The position numbers were made by a program, and so were the translations under genes. Positions 8,930 to 18,413 of a DNA stretch of 43,915 nucleotides are shown piece by piece. The notes under the pieces were generated by a model. That model worked only from the letters and a program-made list of their open reading frames with translations. It was not told the DNA's origin and did not search any database. The stretch is from JALHST01 sp038316335. GTDB taxonomy: Bacteria > Bacteroidota > Bacteroidia > Flavobacteriales > Flavobacteriaceae. Each line of letters starts with the position of its first letter. Positions within the stretch are counted from its first letter, which is position 1. Location of the stretch: positions 1 to 43,915 of the forward strand of contig JBBQAM010000034.1 in the NCBI GenBank assembly GCA_038316335.1, read 5' to 3'.

Positions 8930-11779
8930 ATGAAAAAATTCATCCTACCACTACTTGTTGGCCTTTCAACAAATTGTTTCGCCCAAGTTTCGGCTACTCC
9001 AGAACAAATGGTCATACATGCCATTGATCAAAAAATAAGCATGGAGAACAACTCATTGGTCAAGAATATTCCCTTTAAAAACATTGGCCCGACCGTGATG
9101 AGCGGTAGAGTGGTAGACGTGGCCGTGAATCCTGAAAATTCAATCGAATTTTATGTTGCCTATGCCTCTGGTGGCGTATGGTATACTAATAATAACGGGG
9201 CTTCTTTTATTCCTGTAATGGATCAAACGGAAACGCAAAACATCGGCGATCTAGCCGTAGATTGGAAAAATGGCACTATTTGGGTAGGTACTGGAGAAAA
9301 CAATGCTTCTCGCTCCTCCTATGCCGGAATCGGGATTTTGAAATCAAGCGATGGTGGTAAAACTTGGGAAAATATGGGCCTCCCCGATTCACAACATATT
9401 GGTCGTATACTCCTCAATCCCAATAATCCCGAGGAATTAGTCGTAGGTGTTATAGGACATCTCTATTCTAAAAACGACGAGAGGGGCATTTTTAAAACCT
9501 CCGATGGTGGGAAAACCTGGAAGAAGACCCTTTTTATTAACGATGAAACGGGAATTATCGATATGGCATTTTCCCCGAATAATTTTGATATCATGTACGC
9601 AGCTTCCTGGCAAAAGCAAAGGAAAGCATGGGATTTTCTGGGAAATGGCCGTGCTTCTGCCATTTACAAAAGTATTGATGGCGGGAGTAGCTGGAAGCTT
9701 ATTTCTACCCCTGAAAGCGGATTCCCCAATGGGGAAGGGGTCGGGCGTATTGGTCTGACCGTCTATGACAATATGATTCTGTATGCGGTGCTAGATAACC
9801 AATCAAGAAGGCCAAAGACCCAAAAAGACGAAAAGAAAAACGACGGGTTGTCTAAAGAAGATTTTGAGTTGATGTCAAACGAGGACTTTTTAAACCTTGA
9901 CGATAAAAAATTGAATGATTTTTTAAAGGAAAATAATTTTCAGGAAAAGTACAAGGCAGCGAATGTCAAACAGATGGTGCAAAGCGGGATTGTCAAACCA
10001 AAAGACCTTACAAAATATCTTGAAGATGCGAATGGGATGCTCTTTGATTCCCCGGTCATAGGTGCCGAAGTCTATCGCAGTGATGACGCCGGTAAAACCT
10101 GGAAAAAACAAAATGAAGGTTATATCGAGGATCTATATTATAGTTATGGCTATTATTTTGGGCAAATTACGGTAGACCCCAACAATTCTGATAAAATATA
10201 CTTGGCCGGAGTGCCCATTATTAAATCTGATGATGGTGGAAAAACCTTTGCTTCCATCAATGGCGATAATGTACATTCAGACCATCATTCGCTTTGGGTC
10301 GATCCCAAGAGGTCAGGGCACCTTATCAATGGAAATGATGGTGGACTCAATATATCCTATGACGATGGAAAAAACTGGTCCCTGCACAATTCCCCCAGTG
10401 TAGCACAATTTTATGCCATTACCGTTGATAACCAAGAACCCTATCACATCTATGGCGGACTGCAGGACAATGGAGTTTGGGAAGGCCCCTATAATGCTAA
10501 TGAAAGCAATGAGTGGCAACAGACCGGTCAGTATCCCTGGAAATCTATTTTAGGAGGGGATGGAATGCAGGTACAGGTTGACAATCGAAACCATAAAATC
10601 GTGTATGCCGGATACCAATTTGGAAATTATTATCGATTAGACCTGGAAAATAACAAGCAAAAATACATACAGCCAAAACATGAACTCGGTGAGGCACCTT
10701 ACCGATTTAATTGGCAAACCCCCATATTGCTTTCATCACACAATCAAGACATTCTTTATTTAGGAGGGAATAAACTACATCGCTCCCTCAATCAGGGTGC
10801 CGACTGGGAAACTATTTCCGATGATCTGACCCAAGGTGGTAAAATGGGAAATGTCGCCTATGGTACCCTCACTACCATTTCGGAATCCCCGTTTCAGTTT
10901 GGATTGATCTATGTCGGAAGCGATGACGGGTTGGTACAAAGAACTAAAGATGGTGGCGGTAGTTGGGGTCTTGTTTCCAATAACTTACCACAAAATATGT
11001 GGGTCAGCCGGGTGATAGCTTCAAAACATAAAAAGGAGCGCGTTTATGTTACGTTAAATGGGTATCGTTGGGATGATTTTGCTGCCTATATCTACGTAAG
11101 TGAGGATTTTGGGCAGACCTGGAAGCCCATTTCAGCTGGCATACCAGCTTCTTCGGTAAATGTGCTTCTTGAAGACCCTTCGAATGAAGACCTGCTATTT
11201 GTCGGAACCGACAATGGTCTATACACTTCCTTTGACCGTGGCCTATCTTGGCAGGTTTTTCAAAATGGCCTACCTAACGTCGCCGTTCATGATTTGGTTG
11301 TTCAACCTGAAAAAAAGCACTTGCTTGTAGGTACACATGGTCGAGGAATTTATTTGGCAGATATCTCGAAATTGGAACAAATGACACCAGAGGTGCTAAA
11401 AAAAGACATCGCCCTGTTCAAACCTGAAAATATTAAATTTTCAAGTAGATGGGGTAATTCATGGAGCAGCTGGGGCAAACCCAATACCCCGGGTCTTGAT
11501 CTTACTTTCTACACGGAAAGACCCGGCGTTTATAGGGCAAAAATCATGAGCATCGATGCTATAGAAGTAAGTTCCACTGAAATTGAGGCAGAGAAGGGCC
11601 TCAATATGCTCTCGTATGATGTAGCCTTCTCAAAGGCCGGGAAGGCTGCCTATCTAAAGAAGCATAAAATAGCGTTATTAGCGGCTAAAAATGGAAAGAC
11701 CTATCTGCCCAAGGGAACCTATAATATTCTGTTGGAAGGAAACGGCAATACTGAAAAAGTCGAATTCGCGATTGAATGA
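8930..11779 (+). CDS. secreted sortilin/VPS10-like Asp-box beta-propeller protein, second copy
   Basis: Exported 949-residue protein with a signal peptide cleaved probably after CFA (residue 18). It has at least ten Asp-box motifs between about 75 and 810 (KSSDGGKTW, KTSDGGKTW, KSIDGGSSW, RSDDAGKTW, KSDDGGKTF, ISYDDGKNW, RTKDGGGSW, VSEDFGQTW, TSFDRGLSW), giving one or two propellers of the sortilin/VPS10 type. A charged, probably helical insertion (about 297-370, DEKKND...YLEDANG) interrupts the repeats. A C-terminal beta-sandwich-like segment (about 850-949) follows. It shares organisation and motifs with the propeller protein at 1675-4836, so the two are paralogues flanking the M28 pair. 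It appears to be its own transcription unit; no hydrolase active site is visible. Confidence 0.85.
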   Translation: MKKFILPLLVGLSTNCFAQVSATPEQMVIHAIDQKISMENNSLVKNIPFKNIGPTVMSGRVVDVAVNPENSIEFYVAYASGGVWYTNNNGASFIPVMDQTETQNIGDLAVDWKNGTIWVGTGENNASRSSYAGIGILKSSDGGKTWENMGLPDSQHIGRILLNPNNPEELVVGVIGHLYSKNDERGIFKTSDGGKTWKKTLFINDETGIIDMAFSPNNFDIMYAASWQKQRKAWDFLGNGRASAIYKSIDGGSSWKLISTPESGFPNGEGVGRIGLTVYDNMILYAVLDNQSRRPKTQKDEKKNDGLSKEDFELMSNEDFLNLDDKKLNDFLKENNFQEKYKAANVKQMVQSGIVKPKDLTKYLEDANGMLFDSPVIGAEVYRSDDAGKTWKKQNEGYIEDLYYSYGYYFGQITVDPNNSDKIYLAGVPIIKSDDGGKTFASINGDNVHSDHHSLWVDPKRSGHLINGNDGGLNISYDDGKNWSLHNSPSVAQFYAITVDNQEPYHIYGGLQDNGVWEGPYNANESNEWQQTGQYPWKSILGGDGMQVQVDNRNHKIVYAGYQFGNYYRLDLENNKQKYIQPKHELGEAPYRFNWQTPILLSSHNQDILYLGGNKLHRSLNQGADWETISDDLTQGGKMGNVAYGTLTTISESPFQFGLIYVGSDDGLVQRTKDGGGSWGLVSNNLPQNMWVSRVIASKHKKERVYVTLNGYRWDDFAAYIYVSEDFGQTWKPISAGIPASSVNVLLEDPSNEDLLFVGTDNGLYTSFDRGLSWQVFQNGLPNVAVHDLVVQPEKKHLLVGTHGRGIYLADISKLEQMTPEVLKKDIALFKPENIKFSSRWGNSWSSWGKPNTPGLDLTFYTERPGVYRAKIMSIDAIEVSSTEIEAEKGLNMLSYDVAFSKAGKAAYLKKHKIALLAAKNGKTYLPKGTYNILLEGNGNTEKVEFAIE

Positions 11780-11942
11780 TGCCTGTTTTTATACCGTGTG
11801 AAAGGATTACCTATTAGGAGGCACATCATAAATTGCCATCGGGAATTTGTTGTCTATTTTGTGGGGACTTAAATGTTGTTTGCGATTCATATTCGCCCTA
11901 GCTTAAAATGCGTCTAAATAAAATAGGAAAACCCGACAAAGT

Positions 11943-11973
11943 TTGTTAAAGACAGCCTTATCGAGTAATTTTG
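11943..11973 (+). promoter_or_regulatory. Bacteroidota-type promoter of the sdh operon
   Basis: TTTG at 11942-11945 and TAATTTTG at 11966-11973 are separated by 20 bases, matching the Bacteroidota primary-sigma consensus TTTG-N17-20-TAnnTTTG. Transcription would start near 11980, leaving a leader of about 25 bases before the sdhC ATG. Confidence 0.65.
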
Positions 11974-12005
11974 CACACAGTCGTTAAACCAACTCCAACA
12001 ATCGA

Positions 12006-12674
12006 ATGAGCGGATTGATAAAATCTTCGATAGCCCGAAAAGTAGTAATGGCCCTTTCGGGTCTCTTTTTGGTCTTATTCCTAGCACAACATTTCACAAT
12101 TAACGTCACTTCGGTCATAGCACCCGACACCTTTAACTCATGGTCCAACTTTATGGGATATAATGGTTTGGTGCAATTTGTATTACAACCTGTTTTGATC
12201 GCAGGTGTTATTATTCATTTTGTCATGGGCTTTGTTTTGGAAATTCAAAACAATAAGGCAAGGGCCATAAAATACAAAAAATACAGTGGTGGTGCCAATG
12301 CTTCTTGGATGTCACGTAACATGATCATCACTGGGCTGGTAGTCTTGGCATTCCTTGGCTTGCATTTTTATGATTTCTGGGGACCCGAAATTGCTTATAA
12401 ATACCTCGATGGTAATCCTCAAGATCCGACGCGATATTACCATGAAACCGTTGAAAAATTTGCGCCTATCTGGCGTACTGTTTTATATGTCATCTCATTT
12501 GTTCTTTTGGCATTCCATCTATGGCACGGGTTCGCCTCTTCTTTGCAGTCGATGGGAATTAATAATAAATACACCCCCGCCATCAAAATTTTTACGAAAA
12601 TATATGCAATTGTCATTCCACTCGGTTTTATTTTAATTGCATTCTACCATCACCTTAATCAGATAACACACTAA
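12006..12674 (+). CDS. sdhC: succinate dehydrogenase cytochrome b subunit (b558 type)
   Basis: Membrane anchor of complex II (222 residues) that carries heme and passes electrons between the flavoprotein/iron-sulfur subunits and menaquinone. Five transmembrane helices can be drawn at about 12-32, 56-80, 105-123, 156-177 and 198-215. Histidines at 29, 71, 120 and 171 lie within them at positions suited to bind two b hemes, as in the Wolinella/Bacillus single-subunit anchors. No SdhD follows, which fits this class. The gene begins the sdhCAB operon, with only two bases between its stop and sdhA. Identity rests on topology, histidines and gene order. Confidence 0.95.
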   Translation: MSGLIKSSIARKVVMALSGLFLVLFLAQHFTINVTSVIAPDTFNSWSNFMGYNGLVQFVLQPVLIAGVIIHFVMGFVLEIQNNKARAIKYKKYSGGANASWMSRNMIITGLVVLAFLGLHFYDFWGPEIAYKYLDGNPQDPTRYYHETVEKFAPIWRTVLYVISFVLLAFHLWHGFASSLQSMGINNKYTPAIKIFTKIYAIVIPLGFILIAFYHHLNQITH

Positions 12675-12676
12675 TT

Positions 12677-14680
12677 ATGGGCATATTGGACTCTAAAATA
12701 CCTACGGGGCCCTTGGCCGAAAAATGGACCAAACACAAAAACGATATCCATTTGGTCGGCCCGGCAAATAAGCGAAATATCGACATTATCGTAGTGGGTA
12801 CAGGACTTGCTGGAGGATCGGCAGCGGCCACCTTGGCAGAATTAGGATATAATGTCAAATCTTTTTGTTATCAGGATTCCCCAAGAAGGGCCCACTCGAT
12901 TGCCGCGCAAGGCGGAATCAATGCAGCGAAGAATTATCAAGGGGATGGCGATAGCACGTACCGCCTTTTCTATGACACCATTAAAGGAGGGGATTACCGA
13001 TCCCGGGAAGCCAATGTGTATCGCCTTGCCGAGGAATCGGTAAATATCATCGACCAATGTGTCGCTCAGGGTGTCCCTTTTGCCCGTGAATATGGGGGCT
13101 TGTTAGATAACCGTTCTTTTGGAGGTGTTTTAGTATCAAGAACCTTTTATGCCAAAGGCCAGACAGGACAACAACTATTATTGGGTGCCTATGCCGCTAT
13201 GAACCGTCAGATCAATCGTGGTAAGATCAAATCATTTACCCGTCATGAAATGATGGATATCGTATTGATAAATGGAAAAGCCCGGGGAATCATTGCGCGA
13301 AATTTAGTAACGGGGGAGTTGGAACGTCATTCGGCCCATGCCGTAGTTTTAGCAACAGGAGGTTATGGCAATGTATTCTACCTTTCCACGAATGCCATGG
13401 GAAGCAATGTTATGGCTGCATGGCGAGCACATCGAAGGGGCGCATTCTTTGCGAACCCTTGTTTTACGCAGATCCATCCGACATGTATTCCTGTCTCTGG
13501 TGACCAACAGTCAAAACTGACGTTGATGTCCGAATCGTTACGAAACGATGGTCGTATCTGGGTGCCAAGGCGTTTGGAAGATGCACAGGCGATACGTGAT
13601 GGAAAGCTCAAACCCGTGCAGCTCAAGGAAGAGGACCGGGATTATTATCTGGAACGTAGATATCCGGCGTTTGGTAATTTAGTGCCAAGGGACGTGGCAT
13701 CTCGGGCCGCCAAGGAGCGTTGTGATGCAGGTTTTGGTGTTAATAAAACCGGCGAAGCGGTTTATTTGGATTTCAAGGCCGCTATTCACCGCTACGGGAA
13801 AGAGCAAGCTTTGACACATGGCATGCATACCCCGGATGAAAAAGAGATTACCAAATTGGGGAAAGCCGTAATTGAGGAGAAGTATGGCAACCTATTCCAG
13901 ATGTACGAGAAAATCGTGGACGAGAATCCGTATGAAACGCCTATGATGATCTATCCGGCAGTACATTACACTATGGGCGGACTTTGGGTAGATTATAATT
14001 TGCAAACGACCATTGAAGGTTGCTACTGCTTAGGAGAAGCGAATTTTAGCGACCACGGAGCCAACCGTTTAGGTGCTTCAGCCTTAATGCAGGGCTTGGC
14101 AGACGGTTATTTTGTCTTACCCTATACCATTGGCGATTATCTATCGTATGATATTCGAACCGGAAAAATCCCAACCGACGCACCCGAATTCGAAACAGCC
14201 GAAACAGCTGTAAAAACAAGATTGGAAAAGTTAATGGGTGGCAGTGGGATGCATTCGGTAGACCATTACCATAAGAAATTGGGCAAAATCATGTGGAACA
14301 AATGTGGTATGGCCCGAAATGCAAAAGATTTAAAGGAGGCCATTGAGGAAATCTCGGAATTACGGGCAGATTTTTGGGCCAATTTGAAAATACCAGGAAG
14401 TATTTCAGGTATGAACCAAGAACTTGAGAAGGCAGGCCGAGTAGCCGATTTCTTGGAACTTGGTGAACTTTTTGCCAAAGATGCCCTGGAACGCAACGAA
14501 TCGTGTGGTGGTCATTTTAGGGATGAATATCAGACCCCGGAAGGAGAAGCGCTCCGGGACGATAAAAACTTTAAATATGTCGCCGCATGGGAATTTAAAG
14601 GAGAACCTAAGGATGCCGTACTTCATAAGGAGGACCTGGTTTATGAAAATATTGAGTTGAAGACACGTTCTTATAAATAG
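12677..14680 (+). CDS. sdhA: succinate dehydrogenase flavoprotein subunit
   Basis: Catalytic subunit of complex II, 667 residues, oxidising succinate to fumarate on the cytoplasmic face. The Rossmann dinucleotide motif GTGLAGGSAA is at 41-50, and the covalent-FAD histidine is H73 in AHSIAAQGG. The substrate-site segment HPTCIP and the conserved NRLGASALMQGLADG region are present. Length is typical of the epsilon/Bacteroidota type (about 660) rather than the E. coli 588. It follows sdhC by two bases and precedes sdhB by 97 bases. Fumarate reductase can look alike in this subtype, but an aerobic marine flavobacterium makes succinate dehydrogenase the better call. Confidence 0.96.
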   Translation: MGILDSKIPTGPLAEKWTKHKNDIHLVGPANKRNIDIIVVGTGLAGGSAAATLAELGYNVKSFCYQDSPRRAHSIAAQGGINAAKNYQGDGDSTYRLFYDTIKGGDYRSREANVYRLAEESVNIIDQCVAQGVPFAREYGGLLDNRSFGGVLVSRTFYAKGQTGQQLLLGAYAAMNRQINRGKIKSFTRHEMMDIVLINGKARGIIARNLVTGELERHSAHAVVLATGGYGNVFYLSTNAMGSNVMAAWRAHRRGAFFANPCFTQIHPTCIPVSGDQQSKLTLMSESLRNDGRIWVPRRLEDAQAIRDGKLKPVQLKEEDRDYYLERRYPAFGNLVPRDVASRAAKERCDAGFGVNKTGEAVYLDFKAAIHRYGKEQALTHGMHTPDEKEITKLGKAVIEEKYGNLFQMYEKIVDENPYETPMMIYPAVHYTMGGLWVDYNLQTTIEGCYCLGEANFSDHGANRLGASALMQGLADGYFVLPYTIGDYLSYDIRTGKIPTDAPEFETAETAVKTRLEKLMGGSGMHSVDHYHKKLGKIMWNKCGMARNAKDLKEAIEEISELRADFWANLKIPGSISGMNQELEKAGRVADFLELGELFAKDALERNESCGGHFRDEYQTPEGEALRDDKNFKYVAAWEFKGEPKDAVLHKEDLVYENIELKTRSYK

Positions 14681-14777
14681 GTACAAGAATCGGTTAGATC
14701 AAATATCCAAATGATTCGAAGTTTAAAAAGAATAACACAGTAACATAATAACTGAGAAACAAAATAACCAGTTCAGA

Positions 14778-15524
14778 ATGAAATTAAACCTAAAAATATG
14801 GCGTCAAAAAGATGCCAAAAGTAAGGGGCATATGGTTGATTATCCTATCAATGGGATTGAAGGCGATATGTCTTTTTTAGAAATGTTGGATGTACTTAAT
14901 GAGGGGTTGATCAATAAAGGGGAAGAACCGGTTGAATTTGATCACGACTGTCGTGAAGGTATTTGCGGTTCCTGTTCGCTTCAAATTAACGGGGAGCCCC
15001 ACGGTCCGGACCGGCTGGTTACCACCTGCCAATTGCACATGCGTAAGTTCAAGGATGGCGATACAATCGTTATCGAGCCATTTAGGGCAACCGCGTTTCC
15101 GGTTATTAAAGATTTGATCGTGGATCGCAGTGCCTTTGATCGCATACAACAGGCTGGCGGATATATCTCGGTCAATACTTCGGGAAATACGGTTGATGGT
15201 AACGCCATTCCGATCAATAAACACGATGCCGATGAAGCCATGGATGCAGCTACCTGTATTGGATGCGGCGCCTGCGTAGCAGCTTGTAAGAATGCCAGCG
15301 CCATGCTCTTTACATCGGCCAAAGTATCCCAGTTCGCCTTATTGCCCCAAGGACGCATTGAAGCCGTAGATAGGGTTCAAAATATGGTCCGTCAAATGGA
15401 CTTGGAAGGCTTTGGAAATTGTACCAATACCGGGGCCTGCGAAGTGGAATGTCCCAAAGGGATATCCTTGGAGAATATTGCCCGAATGAATCGGGAATAT
15501 TTGAGTGCGACCACCAAAGGATAG
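14778..15524 (+). CDS. sdhB: succinate dehydrogenase iron-sulfur subunit
   Basis: Electron-transfer subunit of complex II with 248 residues. The N-terminal [2Fe-2S] ferredoxin domain has C58, C63, C66 and C84. The C-terminal domain binds the two remaining clusters through C160, C163, C166 and C170 (CIGCGACVAAC) and C215, C221 and C225 (CTNTGACEVEC). Last gene of sdhCAB. The 97-base gap after sdhA shows no clear terminator, so co-transcription is likely. The 70 bases after it contain only a weak hairpin (CTTTGG/CCAAGG) before the convergent GH67 gene. Confidence 0.96.
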   Translation: MKLNLKIWRQKDAKSKGHMVDYPINGIEGDMSFLEMLDVLNEGLINKGEEPVEFDHDCREGICGSCSLQINGEPHGPDRLVTTCQLHMRKFKDGDTIVIEPFRATAFPVIKDLIVDRSAFDRIQQAGGYISVNTSGNTVDGNAIPINKHDADEAMDAATCIGCGACVAACKNASAMLFTSAKVSQFALLPQGRIEAVDRVQNMVRQMDLEGFGNCTNTGACEVECPKGISLENIARMNREYLSATTKG

Positions 15525-15594
15525 GCTTTTGACATCTTTGGTACTTTGCCAAGGATTATTCCATTCAATTCAAAAAAACACCTTACCATCTGAA

Positions 15595-17757
15595 TCAATT
15601 TCCAGGCGCGTACGGAAATTTTAAGGATTTATAATATTCCAAGGACTGGTCTGCAGGTTCTACACCTAATGGCAACTCCTTTTTTGAAAAGGTTTGGAAA
15701 TATAGTAAACAGGCATTTCGCCACCATTTTGCTTCTTTGAGTTGTATTTTAAGAAGCATTTTTACTTCATTGTGGCAACTTGCTGAAACATAAGGTATCA
15801 TCTGATCCCAGGTTGCAATCATTTCTTTCACCTCATCAACTCCTTGCTGATATTTGAGGGCCATTCCATCCCATAAGGTATGTCCGTTCTTGAGTTTATA
15901 ATCCCAGGAAAGATGATGGAACCACAATAAATATTCCTCTGGGCAGGTGCCCAGATCATTGAATGAAGCGGCTACCTCCATTGCGTATTGCGATGTGGCA
16001 TTACTGCCGGTATCTGTGCGGTCAAAACCTATTCCGTATGCATCGGCTTTATGGTAGTACACGGGGTTCCATTCGGGCCTGCTAAGGTCGGCTACCCAGG
16101 GTCCTGGCCCATAGTGATGGCCGGTATCAAATAAATGATGTAGCCCTAGGGGATTCATATAATTTACGACTGCTTCACGGGATCCTAAAAGCATTTTTTT
16201 CATCGGTTCAACAAACGCGGAATTGTTCGAATAGGTAGCCCTGAGCCATTCCTCCGCAATTGTTTCAGAGCTGAGGTCGGGATTCCATGCTAAGCGCCCA
16301 AAACCATACCAATTGGCCTGTGCAAACGGATGGCCTGTCCAATTCAAATCATTGCCGATGTTGGCTACTCCCGCCATTCCGCTTAAGGTATGTTTATCTA
16401 GCGAACCATCGACAACACGAGCCACCAATGAACCTTGGCCCTGTTTGAAAGTATCTGAATCGAGTACTTCTTCAAAAAGCTTTGGCAAGAAGACCACATG
16501 TGTGCTAAATCCTAGATATTCCTGAGTAATTTGAAACTCCATCATCAATGGGGTCTTTGGCATGGCGCCAAACATTGGATGGAAAGGCTCCCTTGGTTGA
16601 AAATCAATCGGTCCGTTTTTTACCTGTACCAGGACATTGTCCTTGAACTTACCATCATAAGGCACAAATTCCTCGTAGGCTTGTTTGGCCCGATCCGTAG
16701 CATCATGTTCTGAATATACAAAGGCCCTCCAGATTACATTTCCCCCATAGGGATCCAATGCGAACGCCAACATATTCGCCCCATCCACATGGGTTCTTCC
16801 ATAATTTTGTGGCCCAGGCTGCCCTTCTGAATTAGCCTTGACCAAAAATCCGCCAAAATCAGGAATGCGTTCATATATTTCAGCAACTTTAAAGTTCCAC
16901 CATTGCTGAACTTCCTTGTCCAAGGGATCGGCCGTAGATAGGCCCCCTAATTCTATCGGAGACGAAAAGAGCGCGGTCAGATACACCTTTATCCCATAGG
17001 ATCTAAATACATTCGCCAAGGCTTCTACCTTGTCCAAATACATCGGTGTTAACACCCAGGCATTCGCATTTACGTTCGTTAAAACAGCACCATTGATACC
17101 GATCGACGCATTTGCCCTGGCATAGTCAATATAACGTTGATCAATAAATTCAGGCAATTTTTGCCAGTTCCATAAAGAAAAACCTGCATATCCACGTTCG
17201 ACCGTACGGTCTAAATTATCCCAGTGATCCAACATGCGCAACTGGATCTTTGGGGCATCGATACGTGGTATGCTACTGATTTTCCGTTCGGACTGCATGT
17301 ATTGTAACAATCGAAAAACACCATATAAAATACCTACGTCCTCATTGGCACTTAACAATAGTACTTCCCGACCACCGGTTTGGACGGATGCGATGAGGAA
17401 TCCCTCCTTGCCCAGTTGGTCAAAATCAGTTCCGATTTCAGCCCGTAGCTTCGCTGACAAATTCGATTTTTTGGCAATAATTAGCGAATTTGAATCCTCC
17501 GATAAGGATGTAAGATGTACTGCGGAAGGGCCTAACATGGCTGTTATTCCCATTATCAATTCATTCTTGGCATTTTCCAACAGCTTACTATCAGACACGA
17601 AATAAATCGATTTCGTCAGTTGGGTATATTCTTCCAGCAGCTGGGTGTTTTCGATTCCGCGATACGCTAACCAAAGATTATATCCCTGTGGGACTTGTGC
17701 CCGCAGAATAGTAACCGAAAGCAACAAAACGAATGCTATCTTTTTTAAATAGGACAA
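15595..17757 (-). CDS. GH67 alpha-glucuronidase, secreted
   Basis: Predicted exo-enzyme that removes 4-O-methyl-glucuronic acid from the non-reducing end of xylo-oligosaccharides. The 720 residues begin with a signal peptide (cleaved near LRA-Q, residue 20). The catalytic residues align at a constant offset of 19 with the Cellvibrio japonicus enzyme: acid E311 in KANSEGQPGP, and bases D384 (GPIDFQPREPF) and E412 (QEYLG). The N-terminal GH67N domain is about 30-160, the barrel about 165-480 and the C-terminal helical domain up to 715. The start is TTG at 17755-17757; no ATG upstream in frame keeps the signal peptide at the N-terminus. It stands alone, without SusCD, xylanase or transporter genes, which is unusual because these enzymes normally sit in xylan-utilisation loci. 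Confidence 0.93.
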   Translation of the reverse strand: MSYLKKIAFVLLLSVTILRAQVPQGYNLWLAYRGIENTQLLEEYTQLTKSIYFVSDSKLLENAKNELIMGITAMLGPSAVHLTSLSEDSNSLIIAKKSNLSAKLRAEIGTDFDQLGKEGFLIASVQTGGREVLLLSANEDVGILYGVFRLLQYMQSERKISSIPRIDAPKIQLRMLDHWDNLDRTVERGYAGFSLWNWQKLPEFIDQRYIDYARANASIGINGAVLTNVNANAWVLTPMYLDKVEALANVFRSYGIKVYLTALFSSPIELGGLSTADPLDKEVQQWWNFKVAEIYERIPDFGGFLVKANSEGQPGPQNYGRTHVDGANMLAFALDPYGGNVIWRAFVYSEHDATDRAKQAYEEFVPYDGKFKDNVLVQVKNGPIDFQPREPFHPMFGAMPKTPLMMEFQITQEYLGFSTHVVFLPKLFEEVLDSDTFKQGQGSLVARVVDGSLDKHTLSGMAGVANIGNDLNWTGHPFAQANWYGFGRLAWNPDLSSETIAEEWLRATYSNNSAFVEPMKKMLLGSREAVVNYMNPLGLHHLFDTGHHYGPGPWVADLSRPEWNPVYYHKADAYGIGFDRTDTGSNATSQYAMEVAASFNDLGTCPEEYLLWFHHLSWDYKLKNGHTLWDGMALKYQQGVDEVKEMIATWDQMIPYVSASCHNEVKMLLKIQLKEAKWWRNACLLYFQTFSKKELPLGVEPADQSLEYYKSLKFPYAPGN

Positions 17758-17894
17758 ATCGATGGCTTTTAAGGGTTGAATCTGAACTAATCCCGATTAA
17801 AAAATATGAAAAGTGGACATTAGGTATGTCCCGAAAATAGCCATTTTCTTTGAAAGGACTTCTATTCGGCTTTCTTTTTTATTAACTTGTTGCA

Positions 17895-18386
17895 ATGACC
17901 AAAAAGTATTGTGAAGACCGTATAAAAGTACCGCGTTTCTCGGAAGAAGCTGGGTTTTATACTACCCCAGAAAGGTCGAAGATCATGGGGAAAATACGCG
18001 GTAAAAATACGAAACCCGAATTGGCTTTTCGAAAAGCCTTATACGCCTCAGGGTATCGCTATAGAATTGACCATAAAAAACTACCGGGGAGGCCCGACAT
18101 TGCACTCTGCAAATATAAAATCGCCATATTTATCGATGGTGAATATTGGCATGGCCATAATTGGGAAGAGCGGAAACCCAAGGTAATCACCAACCGCGCC
18201 TTCTGGATTGCCAAGATAGAACGTAATATGCAACGCGACCAAGAAGTAAATATAGCGTTGGTAAACCTAGGATATGCCGTCTTTCGTTTTTGGGAAAGTG
18301 AGGTTCATAAAGAACTTGATCGCTGTTTGAAAGAAGTAATCCTTGCGTTGAAAGAAGAATGCCGACCAAAAAGGGCTTTTTTTTGA
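17895..18386 (+). CDS. Vsr-like very-short-patch-repair endonuclease, no zinc cysteines
   Basis: 163-residue nuclease of the Vsr fold. Vsr in E. coli nicks 5' of the T in T:G mismatches that arise from deamination of Dcm-made 5-methylcytosine. Conserved here at an offset of 17 from E. coli Vsr are E42 (E25), D68 (catalytic D51, in GRPD), H86 (H69) and H88 (H71). The zinc cysteines are all changed: C66 to E83, C73 to W90 and C117 to S135. The N-terminal YTTPERSKIMGKIRGKNTKPE block is typical of the family. No cytosine methyltransferase gene is nearby, so it is an orphan, and true Vsr specificity is uncertain. It sits divergent from GH67 and 27 bases ahead of the aminotransferase gene. Confidence 0.85.
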   Translation: MTKKYCEDRIKVPRFSEEAGFYTTPERSKIMGKIRGKNTKPELAFRKALYASGYRYRIDHKKLPGRPDIALCKYKIAIFIDGEYWHGHNWEERKPKVITNRAFWIAKIERNMQRDQEVNIALVNLGYAVFRFWESEVHKELDRCLKEVILALKEECRPKRAFF

Positions 18387-18413
18387 TACTTTTATAGCGC
18401 TATCAAAATCCCA

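Noticed and set aside
15536..15556. Hairpin CTTTGG/CCAAGG after sdhB
   Set aside because: Contains a wobble pair and lacks a following T-run, so not called as a terminator.
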